Assembly (NCBI GenBank): GCA_903873355.1
Contig: CAIQOG010000420.1
Span: 1-13,511 of the forward strand
Reading direction: 5' to 3'
DNA from: an uncultured Bacteroidales bacterium
Lineage (GTDB): Bacteria > Bacteroidota > Bacteroidia > Bacteroidales > Paludibacteraceae
Length of the DNA: 13,511 nucleotides
The translations under genes were made by a program, and so were the position numbers. Below, one piece after another: positions 1 through 8,122 of the stretch; the stretch's first letter is position 1, and each line of letters starts with the position of its first letter. The notes under the pieces are model-generated. The model saw only the letters and a list, made by a program, of their open reading frames with translations. It did not search any database and was not told the DNA's origin.

Positions 1-1112
1 CCATCCACAAAATCGTGCCGACCATTGCGGGTTGTACAATTTTGCACAAGACAACGTTGTCCGTTCAGATTAAACGAATACCGTCGACCACCGGTGATGA
101 TAGAAATTGGGTCAATCATTGAACAACTGTCAACAGTTACAAAAGCTCCACCTTCATTCACATTCACACAGGAATATCCGAATGAATAAGCATTCACTTT
201 TTTTACCCAGCAATTTTCCACATTATCAATATAAATGGCATTCCAGCCATGAAGTTCATCGGTAGAAGAAGTATAAGTTGAAGTCATTTTCAGATTTTCT
301 ACTGCACAATTAGAAATTCGCCCTGAAGTAAATTTTACCACAAATGCAGAGGCATAAACCGGATCAATAATATCCATTACAGGTGCATCAAAAGTCAGGA
401 TATTCCCCTGAATACTCAGAATTTTTCGTTCAAAACTGATTTTGTAACCAGAAGCTGTCCAATTGGTTGCAAGTGGGTCAATTTTTGAAAGTGTGTCCAT
501 GCCAAGCATATGAATCCAGGCATCATTTGGTTCGCGACGAAAATGCACCCAATCGCCAACAGCAAATGGTTGTACACTTTGAACAGTTACACTTTTAACT
601 CCTACCGGAACAAAAGCATCGGTTACCATTTTCTGTGAGGAAGTAATGTCGGTTTTACCTGATGCACCGATAATATGAATTAAATCGTACTGAACCGTTC
701 CGGTTGCTTTAAAAATGGTGGATTGTCCTTCACCGCGCAACACAATACCACTGGCTGTAACATTTATAGTAGTACTTAATTCGTATGTACCGGCTTTAAA
801 AAGGATAGCACCCCGAATTCCATTGACCAACGGCATGGCTGCAACTTCATTAATGGCTGCCTGAACATTAGCAACATTATCGCCAACGACGGCTGTAAGT
901 GTTTTAACCACAGGCACAAACGGAATTGGTTTTTCAGAATTTTGATACCCAACCCCACTGAAATCGGGAATCACCGTTCCTTTTGAATCCGGTTTATAGG
1001 TTAGCTTTCCATTTACATCGATTGAAACCAATGTTGTAGACTGACTTAGAGCTAATTGTGATTTAGCAATTGTCAAAGAACATATAAGAAGTATTTTGAA
1101 ATATTTTTTCAT
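1..1112 (-). CDS. Secreted right-handed beta-helix (pectate-lyase-like) protein, C-terminus cut by window edge
   Basis: The frame is open from an ATG at 1112 to the window edge, giving 370 complete codons and no stop. Residues 1-24 form a signal peptide ending ALSQ. A linker with the DFSGVGY motif (50-56) is followed by a segment GDNVANVQAAI (77-87) and then RGAILFKAGTYEL (100-112) and GIVLRGEGQ (122-130). This is the usual N-terminal cap and first coils of single-stranded beta-helix proteins of the pectate lyase superfamily. Later short coils read NCAVENLKM, NCWVKKVNAYS and LVQNCTTRNGRHDF, as expected for stacked helix turns. From family knowledge it should bind or cleave an acidic polysaccharide in the periplasm or outside the cell. 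I cannot name a CAZy family and see no catalytic residue I would defend. It starts 10 bp after the sulfatase stop, so it is probably the next gene of the same operon. Confidence 0.8.
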   Translation of the reverse strand, partial: MKKYFKILLICSLTIAKSQLALSQSTTLVSIDVNGKLTYKPDSKGTVIPDFSGVGYQNSEKPIPFVPVVKTLTAVVGDNVANVQAAINEVAAMPLVNGIRGAILFKAGTYELSTTINVTASGIVLRGEGQSTIFKATGTVQYDLIHIIGASGKTDITSSQKMVTDAFVPVGVKSVTVQSVQPFAVGDWVHFRREPNDAWIHMLGMDTLSKIDPLATNWTASGYKISFERKILSIQGNILTFDAPVMDIIDPVYASAFVVKFTSGRISNCAVENLKMTSTYTSSTDELHGWNAIYIDNVENCWVKKVNAYSFGYSCVNVNEGGAFVTVDSCSMIDPISIITGGRRYSFNLNGQRCLVQNCTTRNGRHDFVD

Positions 1113-1122
1113 TAGATTCAAT

Positions 1123-2832
1123 TTATTTGTTCCAAGGCCAGGGTTTCGCTGTCGTTCTAATTGCTTCTGTTTCCCATAGTTCAGCCATTTCTTTTACTCT
1201 TTTAGGATAAATAGCTGCCAAATTATTTGTTTCGCTTGGATCTTTCTTTAAATCATAAAGCTCCCACGTATTTTCATCAGTTGAAATGAATTTCATAGCT
1301 TTTGCGGTTTTTGAAACTAATTTCCAATCTCCTACCCGAATAGCTCTATTGCCTTCGTGTTCCCAAAAAATAAATTTTCTATCGATGGATTTGTTTGTAA
1401 ATGCTGGTTTCAGACTTTTTCCTTCGTACGGAATTATCTGATTTCCATTGAATTGTGTTGGGTAATTGAGCCCGGCAATATCAATACAAGTAGCCATGAT
1501 GTCAATTAGATGAGAAGGCTGACGGCGCAATTCTCCTTTTGCTTTAATGCCAGTCGGCCAGCTAATTATAAGTGGCGAAGCTATACCACCTTCGTGAGTA
1601 TAATGTTTATAAAGTCTGAAAGGTGTGTTACTAACATTTGCCCATTCTTCGCCATAGGCCACCCACGAGTCGGCAGGGCCAGCCATAACTCCACGACCGC
1701 TCCTTACAAAATATCCATCGCGAGAATATTCAGGTCGTTTCCCTAAATAAACTGAATCGACCGACATTGGTTTCAATACTTTTTGTTCTGCTGTAAGCGG
1801 AATTTCGGGTTTGTCAGTGTCTTGTGGTTCAGCACATCCACCATTGTCATGCATATAAAACACAACAGTATTATTTAATAAACCATTCTTTTCCAACGCC
1901 GATATAATGTGGCCAACCCCTTGATCCATTATATCTATCATAGCGGCGTATACTTCCATTCGTCTCACTTGCCATGCTTTCATTGGTTCGTTTTCCCAGG
2001 CAGGAATTTTCACGCCACGTTCCGTCAGCACACAGCGATTGTCAATAATACCTAGTTTTTTGAGTTTATTGAACCGGTTTTCACGTGTTTTATCCCAACC
2101 ATTGTTGTAAATCCCTTTGTATTTAGCCACTTCGCTTTCGGGTGCATGCAGTGGCCAGTGGGCTGCTGTAAATGCTACATAAAAGAAAAACGGTTTCTGT
2201 TTTGGATGTTGATTAATGAATTTAACCGTGGTATCGGCAATTGCATTGGTATAATAAAATCCCTTGCCTGGTGCAATAAAGGTATTATTGCTGATAAGAG
2301 TTCCCGGGTCATAGTAACTTCCTGAGCCATTTAACGTGCCAAAAAACCGATCAAAACCTCGTTGAAGTGGCCAATTGCTTATATCACCTTTCGGAGTTAT
2401 GCTTTTGGAAACATGCCATTTGCCCGTCATATAAGTAGAATAGCCTGCACTTTTAAAAACTTCGGCCATCGTAACAGTATTTTTACTCAGATCATCTTTG
2501 TAACCCGGTTCAGCAAAATTATAATTTGCCAAATGTCCCATTCCTGCCTGATGTGGGTATAAGCCAGTAAGTAAAGAGGCTCGTGTGGAACTTGACCGTG
2601 CCGTATTATAATACTGTGTAAATCGCAAACCTGTGCTGGCAAGTTTGTCAATGTTAGGTGTTCTAATTTCCGAACCATAGCAACCAATATCTGAATAACC
2701 CATGTCGTCAGTCAGAATTACGATAATATTAGGTTTCTTAGCTTCCTTTTTTTGTGCATGCAATGGCATTGCACAAAAACCTAAACAGGCAATTGTAACT
2801 AAGTCGCAGGATACTATCTTTTTTGTTGACAT
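1123..2832 (-). CDS. Secreted sulfatase, arylsulfatase A type (S1_4-like), serine-type
   Basis: A 569-residue formylglycine-dependent sulfatase that hydrolyses a sulfate ester on a sugar. The signal peptide ends at PLHAQ (residue 27). Metal ligands are D42-D43 (LTDDMGYSD) and H328-D329-N330. The active-site loop is S80-S-S-T-R84 followed by ASLLTGLYPHQAGMG, so S80 would be oxidised to formylglycine by anSME. K138 and H140 of TGKWH, H225 and K409 complete the sulfate pocket. The PHQAGMG sequence and the large central insertion resemble the arylsulfatase A-like subfamily S1_4; this subfamily call is from memory. The middle residue of the modification motif is serine (S-S-S-T-R) where Pro or Ala is usual. 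The C-terminal subdomain has the common IRVGDWKLV and WELYDLKKDPSE motifs. It lies 68 bp after the preceding sulfatase and 10 bp before the beta-helix gene. The exact sulfated sugar is unknown. Confidence 0.95.
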   Translation of the reverse strand: MSTKKIVSCDLVTIACLGFCAMPLHAQKKEAKKPNIIVILTDDMGYSDIGCYGSEIRTPNIDKLASTGLRFTQYYNTARSSSTRASLLTGLYPHQAGMGHLANYNFAEPGYKDDLSKNTVTMAEVFKSAGYSTYMTGKWHVSKSITPKGDISNWPLQRGFDRFFGTLNGSGSYYDPGTLISNNTFIAPGKGFYYTNAIADTTVKFINQHPKQKPFFFYVAFTAAHWPLHAPESEVAKYKGIYNNGWDKTRENRFNKLKKLGIIDNRCVLTERGVKIPAWENEPMKAWQVRRMEVYAAMIDIMDQGVGHIISALEKNGLLNNTVVFYMHDNGGCAEPQDTDKPEIPLTAEQKVLKPMSVDSVYLGKRPEYSRDGYFVRSGRGVMAGPADSWVAYGEEWANVSNTPFRLYKHYTHEGGIASPLIISWPTGIKAKGELRRQPSHLIDIMATCIDIAGLNYPTQFNGNQIIPYEGKSLKPAFTNKSIDRKFIFWEHEGNRAIRVGDWKLVSKTAKAMKFISTDENTWELYDLKKDPSETNNLAAIYPKRVKEMAELWETEAIRTTAKPWPWNK

Positions 2833-2900
2833 GTTGTTATTTGCTGTTTTTCAGAGTGCAAATCATTTTCATTGTTTTAGTAGAATTGACGATTGAAATA

Positions 2901-4253
2901 TTATTGTTCAGCCTGTTTCTTTTTTGCTTCTTTTTTTGCTTTGTTCTTTGTTTTATTTCCATGACGACCTGTTCCATCACCATGATCGATATAACCGGCT
3001 TTTGGATTCAAACGGTCAAGTTCGGCCTGAAGACTGGTTCGAGCGGCAATTGCTTCCGGATTTTTAGTATCAGCAGGAACAAGAATTTCTTCAAAAGGAG
3101 CTTTACTCATATCAAAAAGTTCGCCATCCTGATTAAGTTTCCATCCCTGACTCCGAACCCAATAATTATTAGCAAGTTGCACAAATAGTGAAGTGCGTGG
3201 AGTTCCTTTCTGACCGTGAATCTGAGCGTTAAAACTCTGACCATCCAGAATTATATCTTTAGGTAATGTCGTTCCCGCAATCTCTGAAAATGTTGGAAGA
3301 AAATCAGAAGAGCTGATTAAATCGTTGCAAACTTTTCCTTTTGGAGTTACACCGGGCCAGTAAACAATCAGTGGTTCAAGGCTTCCACCTTCTTCCATTG
3401 ATCCTTTTTGACCAATCAGCCTGCGACCGCCAATAGTAGCTCTGTCAGATTTACCTCCGGCAGTTCCGTTATCACTAAAGAAAATCAATATGGTGTTGTC
3501 ACTTAGTTTCAGTCGATCAAGTTCGATGCGTAACTGACCTACCAATTTATCCATGTAGGTGATATTATCATCATAATAATCTTTATTGCTCTTGCTGTCA
3601 GGTGTTCGTGTAATTTCGCCATGAACATGTGATAACGGATAATAGGCAAAAAATGGTTTGTTTTGATTTTTGGTAAGGAATTCAACCATTTGCTTATGCA
3701 TCAAATCCGGCATATATTCATTCTCTTTTAGAACCAAATCAGTTCCATTTACTCTGTAATTCTGTTTTTTATCCGGCGTAGTCCAATAAATTCCACTTCC
3801 AAAAAAACGTAGATATTCATCAAATCCAAAATCAGAAGGATCGAGAGGCAATTGACCCCATTTACCAATAGAAGTAGAAACGTAGCCGGCTTGTTTTAAG
3901 TAAGATGGCAACATTTTTTCGCTTGGTGAGAACACTTCTGAACAGGCATCCTGATTGGTTGCTCCGGTACGAAAACCATATCTTCCGGTAAGAAGTACCG
4001 CACGTGAAGGCCCGCTCAATGGATTGGCATACGCATGGGTAAAGCGAAGTCCCTGGGCTGCCAGTTTGTCAATATTCGGAGTTCTGTAAGTGTCTGCACC
4101 ATTGCAACTTATTTCCGGATAACCCAAATCGTCAGCTAAAATAAAAATGATATTTGGTTTCTTCAGATCCTTTTTTACCTGAGCATAAGCATTTACACTC
4201 AACATACCAGCTGCTACAATACCGGCAGCTTTAAGAAATTCTTTGTGTTTCAT
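2901..4253 (-). CDS. Secreted sulfatase, serine-type, with lysine-rich C-terminal tail
   Basis: A 450-residue sulfatase of the alkaline-phosphatase fold. The signal peptide ends NAYAQ (25). Metal ligands are D41-D42 (LADDLGY) and D261-N262 (FFSDNGT). The modification motif is S80-G-P-S-R84 followed by AVLLTGRYGFRTG, making it serine-type. H209 and H211 (SHVHGE) and K283 (GQKGSMEEGG) fit the usual sulfate-pocket positions. The second-motif lysine is present at K131, but the histidine that normally follows (GKWH) is replaced: the sequence reads IGKWGQLPL. The last 20 residues are dominated by Lys, Asn, Ala and Gln, with eight lysines between 434 and 446. At 450 residues it is shorter than the other sulfatases here, because the C-terminal subdomain is compact. 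It begins 11 bp after the DUF6250-like gene. The subfamily was not assigned; the class is certain, the substrate is not. Confidence 0.93.
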   Translation of the reverse strand: MKHKEFLKAAGIVAAGMLSVNAYAQVKKDLKKPNIIFILADDLGYPEISCNGADTYRTPNIDKLAAQGLRFTHAYANPLSGPSRAVLLTGRYGFRTGATNQDACSEVFSPSEKMLPSYLKQAGYVSTSIGKWGQLPLDPSDFGFDEYLRFFGSGIYWTTPDKKQNYRVNGTDLVLKENEYMPDLMHKQMVEFLTKNQNKPFFAYYPLSHVHGEITRTPDSKSNKDYYDDNITYMDKLVGQLRIELDRLKLSDNTILIFFSDNGTAGGKSDRATIGGRRLIGQKGSMEEGGSLEPLIVYWPGVTPKGKVCNDLISSSDFLPTFSEIAGTTLPKDIILDGQSFNAQIHGQKGTPRTSLFVQLANNYWVRSQGWKLNQDGELFDMSKAPFEEILVPADTKNPEAIAARTSLQAELDRLNPKAGYIDHGDGTGRHGNKTKNKAKKEAKKKQAEQ

Positions 4254-4264
4254 TTTATAAGAAT

Positions 4265-4942
4265 TTATAGTTGATAAATTTTGAAATTAGAAAATTGTTG
4301 ATGACTTATTGTAGTTCTGAATCCAAAATAGCCTTGTTTGTAAGGTGTTTCGTCTTTCAGTTCCCAATACAACTCATCGTTTAAGTAATACTGAATCAGC
4401 CCGTTATTCACTATTATTTTGATAGAATATTTCTTATTACCTACCAAAAGGTGTGCCACATCAGAATATTCTTTCAGAACAGGTTTGTTACCGTCGCTGT
4501 TATATTTGCGAAAACGGGTGAATTTGTTGTAATGACCGCCTACACCGGCATAATACAAATTCAGATTGTCGTACGAAGAAAACTTTCCGTCGCGTTTTAT
4601 CATTGAACCCGGACATGAAGGATCAGTAGCCATCCAGAAAGCATTCATATCCGAAACACGATCATTTACACCACCGGCATCAATTAATGTTTCGTTGAAT
4701 GTAATCATAATGTTTCCGGACAATTTATAATTGAACCATACAGTTGCACCGCGTGAACTTACTAAATCGAGTTTTGAATCAATGAGTTTTAAACCGGATG
4801 TTTCCGGAATTTCAAATTCAGCAGTCCAGTTCGATAGATCTTTATTGAAATTATCGGAATAAAGCAGTTTGCCTGCATTTTCTTTCTGAGAAAACACAAG
4901 CAAACTATTGAATACAAAAAGGATAAATAGATTTTTTTTCAT
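4265..4942 (-). CDS. Secreted DUF6250-like protein, probable concanavalin A-like fold
   Basis: A 225-residue exported protein with a signal peptide ending LLVFSQ (residue 19). The rest looks like a single beta-sandwich domain: it opens with LLYSDNFNKDLSNW (26-39), contains GATVWFNYKLSGNIMI (65-80), the strongly patterned GGVNDRVSDMNAFWMATDP (90-108), a Gly/Tyr/Asn segment around 128-141, and ends with GYFGFRTTISHQQFSNFKIY (204-223). From memory this pattern belongs to DUF6250, a concanavalin A-like family found in Bacteroidota carbohydrate loci; I could not check it. I infer a role in binding or trimming the locus substrate, either as lectin, glycosidase or lyase. I chose ATG at 4942 over an in-frame TTG three bases upstream. 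It lies 8 bp after one sulfatase gene and 11 bp before the next, so it is surely co-transcribed with them. Confidence 0.8.
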   Translation of the reverse strand: MKKNLFILFVFNSLLVFSQKENAGKLLYSDNFNKDLSNWTAEFEIPETSGLKLIDSKLDLVSSRGATVWFNYKLSGNIMITFNETLIDAGGVNDRVSDMNAFWMATDPSCPGSMIKRDGKFSSYDNLNLYYAGVGGHYNKFTRFRKYNSDGNKPVLKEYSDVAHLLVGNKKYSIKIIVNNGLIQYYLNDELYWELKDETPYKQGYFGFRTTISHQQFSNFKIYQL

Positions 4943-4950
4943 CAAATTTC

Positions 4951-6534
4951 CTATTCTACTTCACCACTTTTTTTGTCCTTTTTTATTTTTTTCCCTTTCT
5001 TTTCGGGTGTTGTGCTGATAGCTTCGTGCCAATCTGCTAATTTTGAATAACTTGCATATTGAACATGCTCACGGTTCATTGCTTCAGTGAACATTTTTTT
5101 CATCAATGCTTCTTCTTTGGCATACGCTTTATCGCCAATTAAACTCTTAGTTTCAAGTGGGTCTTTGTCATAATCATACATTTCGCTTGCAACGATTTTT
5201 GCCTGACTGTAAGGAAATTCAGCCGAATACAGGTCGCCAATCCACTCGGTATAACGGAAACGTTTGGTACGAATGGTATAACCCATCGCATCTTTGCGCG
5301 GATACTGACTGAAAGCATATTCACGTATTTCGGCAGCCGGATTTTTCATGGCAGGAACAAGGCTGATACCGTCTAAGTATTTTGGAGCCGGAATTCCACT
5401 CAAATCACACAAAGTTGGGAAAATGTCTACAAATTCACATTGTGTCATTGGTTTAATGCCCGGTTTCATTCCTTTTACGCGCATAAGCATACATGCATGA
5501 GTAGCTTGTTCAAAATCAGTGTGTTTATTCCAAAGTCCGTGATCACCCAAGTGCCAGCCGTGGTCACCCCAAAGCACAACAATCGTGTTGTCACTCAATT
5601 TTAGTCGATCTAATTCATTGAGCACTTTTACGAGTTGAGCGTCCATGTACGACATAGCCGCATAGTAACCGTGGATTAATTCTTTTTGCTTATCAACTGG
5701 TAAATGGTCCAGGTCTTTCTCCGAATAACTGTCGAATTGCGGAATGTCGGTATAGCTTTTCAACTCACCCGAAGTATGATAAGCTAAGTCAGGACTTCCT
5801 TCAGATTTATGTTGGAACGGTGCAATTGAAAACTGGTCACGTTTGTATAAATCCCAGTATTTTTTTGGTGCAACAAATGGTAAATGTGGTTTATGAAAAC
5901 CTACAGCCAGGAAAAATGGTTTTCCATTTCCTTTCAGTTGGTTCAGCAATTTGATTCCAATTTCGGCACAAACGCCATCCTGATAGGCGTTATCGGGTAC
6001 GTCGGCACATTCAACAGCCGGCCCTTTTTTACCTTTTTCAGGTACGAAATTTACATAAGTTTCAGCTTTATCATTAATCCATGGAGTTGACCAGGATGGT
6101 GCATCATGTCCCGGACCTGCACTTCCAACATGATAAATTTTTCCAACGGCTGCTGTTTCGTAACCGTTTTTAATAAAGTATTCAGGGATGGTAACAGCAT
6201 TTGTATTTACCTGACGGAAATTTGTTATCAAATCCCATACTTTGGTTTTGTCAGGACGCATTCCGGTAAGACAGCTGGCACGGGTAGCACCACTGATGGC
6301 CTGCTGTACATAACAGTTCTGGAAAGCCATACCTTCATTTGCTAAGCGATCCATACCTGGCGTGATAGCCATTTTATCACCATAGGCAGCAATCAATGGT
6401 TTCAAATCATCAACTGCAATAAATAACACATTTGGTCTTGTCTGCTTTGCTTCTTGTTTTTGTGCCACTGCAGGCATAGTAGCCAAACCTAACAAAGCAA
6501 GGTTTAAACTGCTGTTCTGAAATAGTTTTTTCAT
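4951..6534 (-). CDS. Secreted iduronate-2-sulfatase-like sulfatase (S1_7 type), serine-type
   Basis: A 527-residue sulfatase of the iduronate-2-sulfatase group. The signal peptide ends PAVAQ (25). Motifs seen: metal ligands D42-D43 (FIAVDDLKP), modification site S81-G-A-T-R85 then ASCLTGMRPDKT, sulfate-pocket K132 and H135 (GKIYH), H214 and H217 (GFHKPHLPF), metal ligands D324-H325 (LWGDHGWHLGDH) and K337. Every canonical active-site position of the group is present, so I expect it to be active on a 2- or 3-O-sulfated uronic acid or deoxysugar; family members from algal-polymer loci vary in substrate. It ends with a highly basic tail (EKKGKKIKKDKK, 511-522). It is a paralogue of the sulfatase at 9894-11546, sharing long identical blocks such as KPHLPFV.PKKYWDLYKRDQ and KQKELIHGYYAA, but the two are clearly diverged. 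The stop is TAG. Confidence 0.95.
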   Translation of the reverse strand: MKKLFQNSSLNLALLGLATMPAVAQKQEAKQTRPNVLFIAVDDLKPLIAAYGDKMAITPGMDRLANEGMAFQNCYVQQAISGATRASCLTGMRPDKTKVWDLITNFRQVNTNAVTIPEYFIKNGYETAAVGKIYHVGSAGPGHDAPSWSTPWINDKAETYVNFVPEKGKKGPAVECADVPDNAYQDGVCAEIGIKLLNQLKGNGKPFFLAVGFHKPHLPFVAPKKYWDLYKRDQFSIAPFQHKSEGSPDLAYHTSGELKSYTDIPQFDSYSEKDLDHLPVDKQKELIHGYYAAMSYMDAQLVKVLNELDRLKLSDNTIVVLWGDHGWHLGDHGLWNKHTDFEQATHACMLMRVKGMKPGIKPMTQCEFVDIFPTLCDLSGIPAPKYLDGISLVPAMKNPAAEIREYAFSQYPRKDAMGYTIRTKRFRYTEWIGDLYSAEFPYSQAKIVASEMYDYDKDPLETKSLIGDKAYAKEEALMKKMFTEAMNREHVQYASYSKLADWHEAISTTPEKKGKKIKKDKKSGEVE

Positions 6535-6574
6535 GATCGTTATTTTATTTGTTAAATATAATTATAGTTGTTTT

Positions 6575-8113
6575 TTACTGTTTGTTTTTTTGTGTCATCA
6601 TCCATTTTGGACCAACTTCTGTGGCTTTGAGTGGGTGATTAATTATTTTTTCTGAACTGATTTCGTCAGCTCCAATCCCTTTTTGGTTAGTGCGTTTTTG
6701 ACCGTCCATATCAATTTTTACATCAGAAACCATACCGCTGTTTATCAACGGACTGTTTTTATCAGGACGGAAAAGACCATCTTTTGAAACAGTGAATTTT
6801 GGATTTAGAAATTTAATACCATCTGGAATTGAAACATTCATTTTGCTGCCCCAAATAATATTTCCTTCGAAAATACTGGGCTTAAACTGAAAAATATCCA
6901 ACGGTGGATTTTTATCCTGTTCTGCAATACTTATTGAGTTAGCACTGCAATTAAACACCACATTATTTACAAACCGGTTGTTCTCGGGTAATAAAATCAT
7001 TTGTAAATCAGGCCAGTGATTTTGATAAGCAAAGCCAATATCAATACCATTTCCACTGCAGTTAACTATCGTATTATGAGCAAAATAGCCATCTTTTACT
7101 TGTAAATATTTTGGTAATTCTTTCTTTTTCGGAGCAAAATGGTTGGTCAGGCTTTTTTCATAATATTCACCGGTTATTAGTCGTAAACCATCTTCAGCTA
7201 CATCAGCAATGTAATTATTAATCACACGATGGTTTGAACCTGCCACTCGAATGCCCGTTGTACCCTCTTGTCCCTGTCCAAAAATAAAGTTTCCTTCAAA
7301 GGTATTGTTTTTTCCACGTCTGCCAACCAAACCACCTCTTGAAGCGATGACTGTATTGAAACGAACTATATTGTTGTTAGATTTGAGGGAAACTATTTCA
7401 GTTCCTTCACCATCGGCATGAGTAAAAAGATTATATTCGATAGTAAAATAAGCACCGTCGTCACCCGGTTGGTCGGCATGACCATACCCGAAAATACGAA
7501 AAATTTCACGACCATTAGCTTTCCGAATGTAGGGAATATCCTTTACAACACAGCTGTCGACCTTATTATAACGGGCATTTTCCTCGTAATTCTGAACCAC
7601 CGGATTCATATTACTTTTCCCTTTGAAAAGGCAATGATCCATACGATTATAGCTTCCCTGAAAATAAACCCAATAATATGCAGTTTTAAAATTGTCAGGA
7701 TTATAATCTTTAATTATTGTGTTTGTAAGTCTGCAATTGTCTGATTGAAAAGTAATTACCGACCCACTTTCAATAAATCCATTTTTAAAAATCAAACCAT
7801 CAACCACTAAATACGGTGCTGAGAAAGTCAGTGTAGAATTTCCGCTTAAAACTACTTTGCCGGGAGTTTGAGCACATAAAGTTATTGGAGCAGAGGCATT
7901 TGCAGTTGAATTGAAATTGATAACTGAATTTTTCCAGATACCATCTTTCATTACAATAACTTGTCCGGGTATAGCTGAGGCAATGGCGGAATTCAGTTCG
8001 TTTATATTACTTACAATCTTTTGAGCAGTTGATGGTAGCGTTAAACACAAAAGGACAAAACAGATTAGATTCTGTTTCCACTTAGATTTAGTTATAGGGA
8101 TTATATTTTTCAT
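6575..8113 (-). CDS. Secreted polysaccharide lyase family 6 (chondroitinase B / alginate lyase-like)
   Basis: A 512-residue exported beta-helix lyase with a signal peptide ending LPSTAQ (31). The first mature segment (SNINELNSAIASAIPGQ...MKDGIW, 35-60) is the typical PL6 start, followed by APITLCAQTPGKVVLSG (75-91). The catalytic region EIVSLKSNNNIVRFNT (239-254) places the Bronsted base Lys at K244, and GLVGRRG (261-267) places the catalytic Arg at R265, 21 residues on, the same spacing as Lys250/Arg271 of Pedobacter heparinus chondroitinase B. TGIRVAGSNHRVINNYI (286-302) is also PL6-like. Two positions differ: the His after the catalytic Arg is R266, and the first of the two Ca-binding Glu of the E-x-E motif is G237 (with E236 next to it). 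The size fits a one-domain PL6. The substrate could be a polyuronate or dermatan-like glycan; the sulfatase neighbours favour a sulfated one. It starts 9 bp after the upstream stop. Confidence 0.93.
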   Translation of the reverse strand: MKNIIPITKSKWKQNLICFVLLCLTLPSTAQKIVSNINELNSAIASAIPGQVIVMKDGIWKNSVINFNSTANASAPITLCAQTPGKVVLSGNSTLTFSAPYLVVDGLIFKNGFIESGSVITFQSDNCRLTNTIIKDYNPDNFKTAYYWVYFQGSYNRMDHCLFKGKSNMNPVVQNYEENARYNKVDSCVVKDIPYIRKANGREIFRIFGYGHADQPGDDGAYFTIEYNLFTHADGEGTEIVSLKSNNNIVRFNTVIASRGGLVGRRGKNNTFEGNFIFGQGQEGTTGIRVAGSNHRVINNYIADVAEDGLRLITGEYYEKSLTNHFAPKKKELPKYLQVKDGYFAHNTIVNCSGNGIDIGFAYQNHWPDLQMILLPENNRFVNNVVFNCSANSISIAEQDKNPPLDIFQFKPSIFEGNIIWGSKMNVSIPDGIKFLNPKFTVSKDGLFRPDKNSPLINSGMVSDVKIDMDGQKRTNQKGIGADEISSEKIINHPLKATEVGPKWMMTQKNKQ

Positions 8114-8122
8114 TTTTTTTCT

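Noticed and set aside
83..90. GTCGACCA resembling the intergenic operator
   Set aside because: Only part of the palindrome is present and it lies inside coding sequence.
776..958. A 60-codon minus-strand frame in the beta-helix gene
   Set aside because: It overlaps the beta-helix reading frame, which has a signal peptide and family motifs; this is an out-of-frame shadow.
2823..3188. A 121-codon plus-strand open frame crossing the gap before the 1123-2832 gene
   Set aside because: It is antisense to the C-terminus of a clear sulfatase; the translation is Phe/Ile/Cys-rich and low in complexity with no recognisable motif.
7418..7744. A 108-codon plus-strand open frame inside the PL6 gene
   Set aside because: Wholly antisense to a well-supported lyase coding region, with no family resemblance.
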